From the NCBI GenBank assembly GCA_029259655.1, contig JAJDET010000163.1:24558-88557 (forward strand): a DNA stretch of 64,000 bases. The letters are read 5' to 3'. Numbering within the stretch: position 1 is the stretch's first letter; each line of letters opens with the position of its first letter. The notes under the pieces were generated by a model that saw only the letters and a program-made list of their open reading frames with translations, made no database searches and was not told the DNA's origin. Below, piece by piece: positions 1-7,986 of this stretch. Made by a program: the position numbers and the translations under genes. The DNA is from Planctomycetota bacterium. Its GTDB lineage: Bacteria > Planctomycetota > UBA1135 > GCA-002686595.

Positions 1-2
1 TC

Positions 3-2279
3 CAGCAGCGTGTTGATTCGGTGACGACGCGCAGGAACGACTTCAAGACCTCAATCGCGAATCAGTTCGCGATCCACCCAGGCGGTAACCCTATCGTCTT
101 TGTGGTCAAGAAGAACGCCACCGTCCTGAAACACCTTCTCAACTGGGTGGTGAACTTCGCCAGTGCGAAAGACGCCCAGGGCCAGCGCTACGTTCCAGCG
201 CTTCCCCTCTTCGTGGTCGATGACGAGTCCGATGTTGGCTCGGTCAACACCAAGAAAGGAGCCGTTGATGACTACGGCGATGTGGACCCGGAACATGATC
301 CGTCGAAGATCAACAAGCAGATCAGAAAACTGCTCTCCCTCTTCGATCAGAGTAGCTACGTCGGCTACACCGCCACACCCTTCGCGAACGTGCTCATTCA
401 TAATCTAGCGGCATCAGGAATCGACCGAGAAGACGGGCTGTTGATCGGCGAGGATCTCTTCCCACGTAGCTTCATCGTGACGCTACCAACACCGTCGAAC
501 CATGTCGGCCCGACCGTGATCTTCGGGAACCGGCGTTCCGATGATCAGGACCCCGGCCTACCGATAACCCGGGTGGTGACCGATGCGTCGATCAACACCT
601 CCTCGGCCGGCGTCGCTGGTGACAGCTGCTGGATGCCCGAGTCGCACAAGAAGGACCATGTGCCCAGGTATGAAGGCAGGGACGAGCTCCCCCCCTCCCT
701 GAGGAGGGCGATTCTCTCCTTCTTCCTTGTCTGCTGTGCGAGGGAGCTCCGAGGAGACGGAAAAAGGCACAACTCGATGCTCGTTCACGTGACCCGTTTC
801 GTCGATGTTCAGGGACGCGTGCACGATCAGATCTCCGAGGTCGTCTCGCAGGTCCGAGATCGCCTCCGAAACAGCGTCGCGAACACCGCGTTACTCGAAG
901 AGTTCCGGGACCTCTGGGAGCGTGGCGTCTCGGGTCTTGACGGTGAGGTCATCGATGATGGATTCACGAAGACCTCCGAGAAGATCCGATCCAGAGATGA
1001 TGATATCTACCAGAATCCCTCGCATGCTTGGTGCGACGTCGAGATTGGTCTGAGGCGCGCAGTCGAGTCGATCGAAGTACGGAAGATACACGGACAGTCC
1101 GGAGAGGATCTCAACTACGACGACCATCCAGATGGGCTCAACGTCATTGCGATCGGTGGGGACAAGCTCTCACGCGGCTTGACCTTGGAGGGCCTGTCGG
1201 TGAGCTATTTCCTTCGCTGTTCCAAGATGTATGACACCCTGATGCAGATGGGGCGCTGGTTCGGGTATCGCCCCGGGTACTTGGATCTCTGCAGGCTCTA
1301 CACGACACAGAGGCTGTGCCGCTGGTTCTCCCAGATCGCCGATGCGACGGAGGAACTGAGATTGGAGTTCGACAGGATGGCCATGCTGAAGTGCACGCCG
1401 GAGGATTTTGGCCTGAGAGTGCGATCCCACCCCGAGATGCTGGTGACCTCCGCCGTGAAGATGCGTCATGGGGAGTCGAGGCAAGTGACGTTTCAGGGAT
1501 CGATCGTCGAAACGATCGACTTCTCACGCAAGAAGGACATGATCCAGAACAACTGGGAAGCTGGCGTCCAACTCGTCATCAACGCCAAGACGGAAGGCGG
1601 GAAGGTTGACTCGAGCAAGAGTCCCGTCAACTGGGAGTGGGAACAGGTCAGCAGCGACCACGTTCTTGGATTCCTGAAGGCATACCAAGAGCACAAGTCC
1701 GCGAACAAGGTAAAGACACACCTTCTGCATGAGTACATCCGCAAAGAGATGGAGAGGGATCGTCTGATCCGCTGGCGGATCCTGGTAGCTACAGGAGTAG
1801 CGGGCAAGGGTGGAGAGTTTGCAATCGGTAAGATAACCGGGAGCAATGTCCAGCGGGACTGGAACGACAATGAGGATCATGCGTTCCGAAAGCAGCTGAA
1901 ATCCGAGGATCACTATCGCATCAAGAGACTCGTAAGCCCGAACCACGAAACCGCAGGACTGGACAAAACGACCGATCGGTACAAGAAAGAGCTGGAACGA
2001 AGCAGAGCGGATTGGGAGATAGAGCACGCGGCAGGAAGACGAAAGGGAAAGAGGCCGCCGGCGCCCTCAGGGATCTTTCTGAGGGAGATCCGATCCGAAG
2101 AGGAGGGACTGCTGATGCTCTACCCGCTGGATAGCGGCAATGGGAAGTCGGAAGAAGACAGCGCACTGCCGATCCTTGGATTCGCGATCAGCTTTCCAAG
2201 TGTCAACGAGCTTTCCTCTACGAAGGTCACGTACACAGTCAACAACGTCTACCAGCAGGAAGAACTCGGCTTCCAATGA
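3..2279 (+). CDS. Z1-domain helicase-like ATPase (5' partial)
   Basis: The frame is open to the window edge, so the first visible start (GTG at 21) is probably internal and the N-terminal P-loop part lies upstream. Seen: a Walker B-like FVVDDESD at 210-233, the helicase motif GYTATPFAN at 363-389, GGDKLSRGLTLEGL at 1155-1196 and MGRWFGYRPGY at 1248-1280, the last two being the hallmark of the Z1 domain of superfamily II ATPases. In known systems Z1 proteins travel with MORC-type ATPases, DUF4420 nucleases, AIPR proteins and cytosine methyltransferases, as here. The stop overlaps the next start (ATGA), implying translational coupling. Inferred role: ATP-driven translocation or remodelling of invading DNA in a methylation-linked defence system. 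Confidence 0.88.
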   Translation, partial: QQRVDSVTTRRNDFKTSIANQFAIHPGGNPIVFVVKKNATVLKHLLNWVVNFASAKDAQGQRYVPALPLFVVDDESDVGSVNTKKGAVDDYGDVDPEHDPSKINKQIRKLLSLFDQSSYVGYTATPFANVLIHNLAASGIDREDGLLIGEDLFPRSFIVTLPTPSNHVGPTVIFGNRRSDDQDPGLPITRVVTDASINTSSAGVAGDSCWMPESHKKDHVPRYEGRDELPPSLRRAILSFFLVCCARELRGDGKRHNSMLVHVTRFVDVQGRVHDQISEVVSQVRDRLRNSVANTALLEEFRDLWERGVSGLDGEVIDDGFTKTSEKIRSRDDDIYQNPSHAWCDVEIGLRRAVESIEVRKIHGQSGEDLNYDDHPDGLNVIAIGGDKLSRGLTLEGLSVSYFLRCSKMYDTLMQMGRWFGYRPGYLDLCRLYTTQRLCRWFSQIADATEELRLEFDRMAMLKCTPEDFGLRVRSHPEMLVTSAVKMRHGESRQVTFQGSIVETIDFSRKKDMIQNNWEAGVQLVINAKTEGGKVDSSKSPVNWEWEQVSSDHVLGFLKAYQEHKSANKVKTHLLHEYIRKEMERDRLIRWRILVATGVAGKGGEFAIGKITGSNVQRDWNDNEDHAFRKQLKSEDHYRIKRLVSPNHETAGLDKTTDRYKKELERSRADWEIEHAAGRRKGKRPPAPSGIFLREIRSEEEGLLMLYPLDSGNGKSEEDSALPILGFAISFPSVNELSSTKVTYTVNNVYQQEELGFQ

Positions 2280-3298
2280 GCGGAGGCTTCTACAGGACTT
2301 CCGTTTCCGGTATCGATGTCACCGGAGCTGCTGGGCCATACCAGGGAAAGCTGATCTCGGGAATCACCGTCGTCGATGTCCGTGCGGCCCGCAGAGTCTC
2401 CGATGGGCTGGAAGCAATGCAGCTGGTCGCGAGCGCAGACAGCTTGGCCGGCATCGTCAAGTGGCCCAGTTCTGCCGGCTTCCAGATCGATCTTTCACCG
2501 GTAGATCCAGGCTCATCACACTCGATGATGCAGATCCTCCTCCAGCTCACCGAAGCACGCTACCGAGACGTGTTCTTCGCGCTCTGCGAGGACGTATGCT
2601 CAGTGCTGACTACCATGAAGGGGGAAGGAGAAGCCGTTCGCGCCCTTCATTCCCGGCTCGGTCGCTGGCAGTCGTTCCTCAGACAGAATCGACCGGATGG
2701 GTTGTCCCCGGAATCACAGGTGGGGCTTTTTGGTGAGCTCTATGTCCTGCGTGAGCATCTCCTGCCACGTATCCATCCGATGGTGGTCCTTCCGGCATGG
2801 AGAGGGTGCAAGGGCGCCAACCAGGACTTCCAGTTCGCCGACTGGGCGCTGGAAGTGAAGACCAGCCGGGCACCGATTCTCGAGAAGGTCTCCATTAGCA
2901 ATGTTCAACAGCTCGACGAGGATGGGGTCTTGTCATTGGTTCTCACCGTCGTACAGGTGCATTCGAACGAGACCACCGGTGAGACGCTGCCTGAAATGAT
3001 CAGTAGTCTTCGCAGCCGTCTCCCAGACGACGTGCGCGACCTACTGGATGAGGGATTGGTGGAGGTCGGATACCTCGATGTCCACGAGGAGCTCTACGAG
3101 AGAACCAGGTACCAAGTCAGCGACGTCATCCACCACGAAGTGAAGGATGGCTTCCCCAGGCTCCTCAGGGAGGATCTTCCTGACGGGGTCAAGAAGGTGC
3201 GCTACGAAGTCAGTCTCGACGCAGCCCAAGGCTTCCGAGTCAACGAGGACTCGTTTCACATGATCATCGAGGAGGGCGGGGATGCCTGCGGTAACTGA
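2276..3298 (+). CDS. PD-(D/E)XK motif protein, DUF4420 family
   Basis: A 340-residue protein whose ATG overlaps the stop of the Z1 gene by 4 bp. The middle of the protein has a PD-(D/E)XK nuclease core: D184 in DFQFADW, then E193-V-K195 in LEVKTS, preceded by a helix with LFGELYVLRE. This is the pattern of the DUF4420 family, normally found next to Z1 and AIPR genes. It is the likely DNA-cutting subunit of the locus, although the cleavage activity is inferred from the motif only. No membrane segment or signal peptide is visible. Its 3' end overlaps the AIPR gene by 17 bp. Confidence 0.85.
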   Translation: MSGGFYRTSVSGIDVTGAAGPYQGKLISGITVVDVRAARRVSDGLEAMQLVASADSLAGIVKWPSSAGFQIDLSPVDPGSSHSMMQILLQLTEARYRDVFFALCEDVCSVLTTMKGEGEAVRALHSRLGRWQSFLRQNRPDGLSPESQVGLFGELYVLREHLLPRIHPMVVLPAWRGCKGANQDFQFADWALEVKTSRAPILEKVSISNVQQLDEDGVLSLVLTVVQVHSNETTGETLPEMISSLRSRLPDDVRDLLDEGLVEVGYLDVHEELYERTRYQVSDVIHHEVKDGFPRLLREDLPDGVKKVRYEVSLDAAQGFRVNEDSFHMIIEEGGDACGN

Positions 3299-5432
3299 GG
3301 TTCAGGATCGACGGTTTCTTGAGTTCCTCGAGGACTTTCGCGATGGCGTCCGGTTGAGGCGACTGGGCGCGGTCGGCCCGGATAACGTCCAGTCGCGCAT
3401 TCCGAGGGAGGAGGCACTCACGGCGGAGTTCCTCGAGAGGCTTTGCGATGGGGGCGACCTTCCGGACCTGGAGCCGGTGAACTTCCCCCAACAGAAGATG
3501 GGCAACGCCAACGCCCAGGCCAATGCCTACGCGATATCCGAAGTCGACCAGAGAGTCGATCTCGTGGTCACGATCTCCGGCGAATCGAGGCCGAATGAGG
3601 ACTCCTCCCCGATGGTCTCCGGGGCCCAGATTATCGCCGCCGCGAAGCGAGCTCTACAGGTCTTCAAATCTGCGCAGAAGGCCGTCCACAAAGAAATGGA
3701 ACCTTCATCGACAGCTGCCGACATGTTTCAGCTCCTGCACGTGAATCGCGGAGACGTGTCCGGGATCCGGGTAGTCGTCTTGGTGGATGGAATCGCGAAG
3801 GCAGCCGAGCTCGAACAGCCGGAGGGACTTCCACAGGTGAAGCTCGATGTCTGGGATCATGTCCGGCTTCATCGAGTCTGTACGTCGGGGTTGCCCTATG
3901 ACGCGGTCACCATAGACCTCATGGACTATCTCGGCGAGTCATTGCCATTCGTCCGGTCGAATGTGGAGGTCGATGATCACGAGTGCTTCCTGACCATCTT
4001 CCCGGGAGATCTGCTTCATGATCTCTACGACCAGCATGGAGCCCGCTTGCTGGAGCTAAACGTCCGTTCTTTCCTGCAAGCGCGGGGCAAGGTGAACAAG
4101 GGTATCCGGAAGACTCTGGAGGACGACCCCGACCACTTTCTCGCCTTCAACAACGGAATCTCGGCCACGGTCGAACAGCTCGAGTTCGGCGCGCGAGCGG
4201 ACGGTTCGAGGGGCATTGTGCAGATGAAGGGCCTTCAGATCGTCAACGGTGGACAGACGACGGCATCGATTCATCGTGCGAGGAAGCAAGACAAGGTCGA
4301 CCTTTCGAGGGTCCGGGTCCAGGTCAAGATCACTGTTGTTGATCCTGAGTACCTGGATACGCTGGTTCCGAACATCAGCCGATACTCCAACACCCAAAAC
4401 AAGGTCAACGAGACCGATTTCTCGGCAAACCACCCCTACCACGTCTTGCTCCAGCAGCTCTCGGAGCGAATCTGGTCACCGGGCGAAACCACTCGCTGGT
4501 TCTACGAGAGGGCGCGAGGGCAGTGGGAAGTCGCGCGCTCGAGGGACGGAACGACTGAAGCGAGAAAGAGAGCCTTCGATGCGAGGACACCGAAGAGCCA
4601 GAGGATTGACAAGGCCCTGCTGGCGAGATCGGAGAACAGTTGGAATCAGAAGCCCCACATCGTGAGCCGAGGCGGACAGAAGAACTTCGTCGACTTCATG
4701 ACAGGCATTGGTGAGACACTTCCCGAGGAGGCTGACTACCGAAACATCGTGTCACGTGTAATCCTGTTCAAGGCGGCCGAGATGGTTGCCCGACGCATTG
4801 GCTTCTCGGCTTACCGGGCGAATGCGGTCACGTACACGGTGTCGCTTGTTTCCTACCGCACGCTTCGCCGACTGGACCTGGATCAGATCTGGAGAGGGCA
4901 GGCGATTGCGGACGTGCTGGAGGATCTGCTTCGAGACTGGATGCCCCGAGTGCACGACTGCATCACGGGTACGGCCATCGAGAAGGGCAAGAACGTGACG
5001 GAGTGGGCGAAGAGACACGACTGCTGGGCAGTCGTCCAGAACCTAGACGTCGTCGTTCCCGATGCACTCGAGAACGTCCTCGGCGAAGGTCTGCCACTTC
5101 CGAACGTCGGTGCCTTTAGGGACGGAAACGTCGCCCGGCGTCTAACGGATGAGGAGATACGGCGACAGGAGGCGGTCATGGCAATGACGGCCGATGAATA
5201 CGCACGCGTCTTTCAGAGGACGAGCAGGTACCTCGATTCGCATGGGATGCAGTACCGCGCCTGGACCGCGATGCTCGGATGTCTCACGACGGTACAGACG
5301 TATGCCGAGAATGGCTGGACGAGGATCCCTACTCCAAAGCAAACCAAGCAGATCCTCAAGGCAATCGACTTCCTGAAGGAACGCGAGGAAGTACAGGTCG
5401 ATGGCGAAGAACACGCTCAAGAGGGGGCCTAG
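3282..5432 (+). CDS. AIPR family (abortive phage infection) protein
   Basis: A 716-residue protein with the AIPR hallmarks: FAFNNGISATVE near residue 290, then IVNGGQTTASI near residues 319-329, and ISRYSNTQNKVNETDF further on. The family is named from a lactococcal abortive-infection phenotype and is a recurrent partner of Z1 and DUF4420 proteins; its biochemical activity is not established. The start at 3282 lies inside the end of the DUF4420 gene, so the three genes form one coupled unit. Length is usual for the family. It may be the effector or a second nuclease-like subunit of the system; that is inference. Confidence 0.88.
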   Translation: MPAVTEVQDRRFLEFLEDFRDGVRLRRLGAVGPDNVQSRIPREEALTAEFLERLCDGGDLPDLEPVNFPQQKMGNANAQANAYAISEVDQRVDLVVTISGESRPNEDSSPMVSGAQIIAAAKRALQVFKSAQKAVHKEMEPSSTAADMFQLLHVNRGDVSGIRVVVLVDGIAKAAELEQPEGLPQVKLDVWDHVRLHRVCTSGLPYDAVTIDLMDYLGESLPFVRSNVEVDDHECFLTIFPGDLLHDLYDQHGARLLELNVRSFLQARGKVNKGIRKTLEDDPDHFLAFNNGISATVEQLEFGARADGSRGIVQMKGLQIVNGGQTTASIHRARKQDKVDLSRVRVQVKITVVDPEYLDTLVPNISRYSNTQNKVNETDFSANHPYHVLLQQLSERIWSPGETTRWFYERARGQWEVARSRDGTTEARKRAFDARTPKSQRIDKALLARSENSWNQKPHIVSRGGQKNFVDFMTGIGETLPEEADYRNIVSRVILFKAAEMVARRIGFSAYRANAVTYTVSLVSYRTLRRLDLDQIWRGQAIADVLEDLLRDWMPRVHDCITGTAIEKGKNVTEWAKRHDCWAVVQNLDVVVPDALENVLGEGLPLPNVGAFRDGNVARRLTDEEIRRQEAVMAMTADEYARVFQRTSRYLDSHGMQYRAWTAMLGCLTTVQTYAENGWTRIPTPKQTKQILKAIDFLKEREEVQVDGEEHAQEGA

Positions 5433-5823
5433 CGGATCCGTCGGAAACCTATCGAGATAGAGCTGCCAACCAGCTAGCTGTTCTCCTCACCGCGCTTGAG
5501 TCAGACGCCTACCGAGCTGTGGTCTCTTCGAGGCTTCGTCCAGAACGGTCTCGAAGCTCATTCACTCGAGTGGTCTTGACTTCACCCCCGCCACGGGTAG
5601 GCCTAGCCACGCATTGTTCGCTCGCGAGCCGAGCAAGAGTCACCCAACGAAGCCACCGCGGCTTCCGACGAACTTTCCGCTCTGCTCGGGAGTTGGTGGG
5701 GGGGAATCAGTAGCGGTGCAACTTCGCTGGCTGGACGTCGTTCTCGGTCACTTCGCGGCGGAGGAGCACCTCGCTGTCCTCATCGAGCTCGATACCCGGT
5801 TGGTTTTTTGGAATCATCTCCTC
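5433..5823. other. 391-bp gap without a supported gene
   Basis: This lies between the AIPR stop and the chosen start of the glycosylase-methyltransferase gene. The downstream frame stays open back to an ATG at 5614, but the 70 extra codons resemble neither domain and include low-complexity stretches, so I treat the region as non-coding. Related gene clusters often carry a small Vsr mismatch endonuclease here; I see no Vsr-like frame on either strand. A promoter for the second half of the locus probably sits here, but no clear -35/-10 pair stands out. Confidence 0.4.
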
Positions 5824-7986
5824 ATGGGCAGCCGGACGACCCGTGGGAAGAGCAAGAAAAAGGAAGTGGCAATTGAGGCGCGCGCCCGACGAGGCCCTCG
5901 TGGGCGTGAGCTTGGCCCGGAAGCCGGCTGGCCCCCCGACGACAGGGAGCGTCGCGATTTCCTTCACCGGCCTAGGAGCTTCCCCGGCTATGTCGGCACT
6001 TGGAGAAAGCACCTGATCAACCAGACCCTCGAAGGGGCCTCGCTTCTGTCATTTCCACGAGGCTCAGATCGCGAGGGAGTCTCGAAGAGACTCGACGACG
6101 GCATCGCCCATATCCGCGAGCTCTCTCGCATCCTTGCGCTCGTTCACGGAACCCCCCGCCTCGGGAACCCCGAGGATCCTGTGGATGAACTCGTTTACAT
6201 CATCCTCTCCAGGAAGACCCGCGAGGGCGCCTACCAGGAGGCCTTCCACGCGCTGAAGGACGCGTTCGACACCTGGGACGATCTCCTCGCGGCTCCGGCG
6301 AGGAAGGTCACTCGCCTCATCCATTCCGGAGGATTGTCCGCAAAGAAGACCGAGAGCCTCCTGGGAGCGCTTTCCACGCTGGTCGAACGATTCGGCTCGT
6401 GCACGCTCGAGCCCGTTCGAACCTGGTCGGACGAGGAGCTCGGCGACTTCCTGTGCTCCTTGCCCGAGATCAGTCGCAAGAGTGCGTACTGCATCATGAT
6501 GTACTCGCTCGGGCGTGAAGTGTTCCCCGTGGACACTCATGTCGGAAGGATCCTTGCCAGGATCGGACCGTACTCCGAGCTTGGGCTCGACCTGAATGGT
6601 CTCGATCACAAGAAGCTGCAGAAGGTCCTCGACGACCTCATCCCGCCCAGCCTTCGCTATCCACTTCACGTGAACCTGGTCGCCCACGGACGGTCGACCT
6701 GCAAGGCCCGGAATCCGCTTTGCGGGCAGTGCGCTGTCCGCAAGCTCTGCAGCACCTATCGCAAGGAGGAAGTCACCCGGGTCAGCGTAGAGGAACCCGA
6801 CACTGTCGACCTCTTCTGCGGAGCAGGGGGTCTCTCCCTTGGCTTCCAGCGGGCTGGCTTCCGGACCTCCTTGGCCCTGGATAGCAACCCGGCGGCGATC
6901 AACACCTACAAGCTCAACCACCCCTCCGTCCCGGACGATCGAGTCCTGTGCAAGAGCGTCGAGGACCTCGAAAACGGAGAACTCCTCCGCCGTCTACGGC
7001 GCAAGAAACCCACGGTCCTTCTTGGCGCCCCCCCCTGCCAGGGCTTCTCGAACGCCGGGTTCCGCTCCAAGGCAACGAGACACCGCTACTTCGCAGGCGA
7101 GGACGGGCGCAACGACCTCTTCACCTTCGTCCTCGCTGCGGCCGTGGAACTGAAGCCACGGCTCGTGCTACTCGAGAACGTCCCGGGGATGCACTCCGCC
7201 AAGAAGGGGATGCGAACCTACATGGAAGAGGCGGCCCGCTACCTGGAGGAGGCGGCCGGATACAGGACCGAGATCTGGAAGCTCAACGCGGTCGAGTTCG
7301 GCGTGCCCCAGGACAGGAACAGGATGTTCCTCGTGGCATCGAGAATGAAGACGATGCCCTTCAGGCCGCCGCCCGAGTACCAGAACCGCCAGTCAAGCAG
7401 CTTCGACCTGGACGCTCTCCCCCCCATCACCCTCGAGGAGGCCATCTTCGACCTTCCCCACGTCGGGCCTGGTGAAGGAGAGGGCGTTGCCGTCGACCCC
7501 GCTCCCGATCTTGAAGAAGATCGGCGGACGCGGCGTTACCTGCGCAAGTTCGACCTGGTCAGGAGGACGGGAGTTCTCTTCAATCACAACACGCGGTATC
7601 ACAACGATCGTGATCTCGAGCTGTACCGGATCCTGGAACCCGGAGAGGACAGCGTGCATGCGATTGCCCGGCACGGAAGAGACGACCTGATGCGTTACCG
7701 GGCAGACGTCTTCGACGACAAGTACATGAAGCTCCGACCGGACATGCCCTGCAAGACGATCGTGTCTCACCTCGCGAAGGATGGGAACGGCTACATCCAT
7801 CCCTACCAGTCGAGGTCTCTCACGCTCCGCGAAGCGGCCCGTGTGCAGTCGTTTCCTGACGATCACCCTTTCTGTGGCTCCGCATCCGAGCAGTGGATCC
7901 AGCTGGGGAATGCAGTACCGCCCGTGATGGCCGCGGCCATCGCGAAGAGCTTTCTCAGGACCCTCGAAACGGAGAAGTGCCGATGA
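5824..7986 (+). CDS. HhH-GPD DNA glycosylase fused to cytosine-5 DNA methyltransferase
   Basis: A 720-residue fusion. Residues about 95-310 are an endonuclease III/MutY-type glycosylase: the helix-hairpin-helix LPEISRKSA (213-221) carries the catalytic-type K219, PVDTHVGRI carries D237, and the iron-sulphur loop C293-x6-C300-x2-C303-x5-C309 matches endonuclease III exactly. Residues about 325-715 are a complete C5 methyltransferase: VDLFCGAGGLSLGF (motif I), GAPPCQGFS with catalytic C405 (IV), LLENVPGM (VI), QDRNRMF (VIII) and GNAVPP (X). The ATG at 5824 is preferred over 5614 because the added residues are non-homologous. The 3' end overlaps the next gene (ATGA). A likely role is methylation plus repair of T:G mismatches from deaminated 5mC, replacing Vsr; removal of 5mC itself is an alternative. 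All key residues of both halves are present. Confidence 0.93.
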   Translation: MGSRTTRGKSKKKEVAIEARARRGPRGRELGPEAGWPPDDRERRDFLHRPRSFPGYVGTWRKHLINQTLEGASLLSFPRGSDREGVSKRLDDGIAHIRELSRILALVHGTPRLGNPEDPVDELVYIILSRKTREGAYQEAFHALKDAFDTWDDLLAAPARKVTRLIHSGGLSAKKTESLLGALSTLVERFGSCTLEPVRTWSDEELGDFLCSLPEISRKSAYCIMMYSLGREVFPVDTHVGRILARIGPYSELGLDLNGLDHKKLQKVLDDLIPPSLRYPLHVNLVAHGRSTCKARNPLCGQCAVRKLCSTYRKEEVTRVSVEEPDTVDLFCGAGGLSLGFQRAGFRTSLALDSNPAAINTYKLNHPSVPDDRVLCKSVEDLENGELLRRLRRKKPTVLLGAPPCQGFSNAGFRSKATRHRYFAGEDGRNDLFTFVLAAAVELKPRLVLLENVPGMHSAKKGMRTYMEEAARYLEEAAGYRTEIWKLNAVEFGVPQDRNRMFLVASRMKTMPFRPPPEYQNRQSSSFDLDALPPITLEEAIFDLPHVGPGEGEGVAVDPAPDLEEDRRTRRYLRKFDLVRRTGVLFNHNTRYHNDRDLELYRILEPGEDSVHAIARHGRDDLMRYRADVFDDKYMKLRPDMPCKTIVSHLAKDGNGYIHPYQSRSLTLREAARVQSFPDDHPFCGSASEQWIQLGNAVPPVMAAAIAKSFLRTLETEKCR

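Noticed and set aside
5279..5713. 144-codon frame overlapping the AIPR gene end
   Set aside because: It is an alternative frame of the AIPR gene with an Arg/Ser-rich product and no family features.
5614..5823. Earlier start for the glycosylase-methyltransferase fusion
   Set aside because: The 70 added residues are low-complexity and match neither domain; the ATG at 5824 begins a basic linker before the glycosylase.
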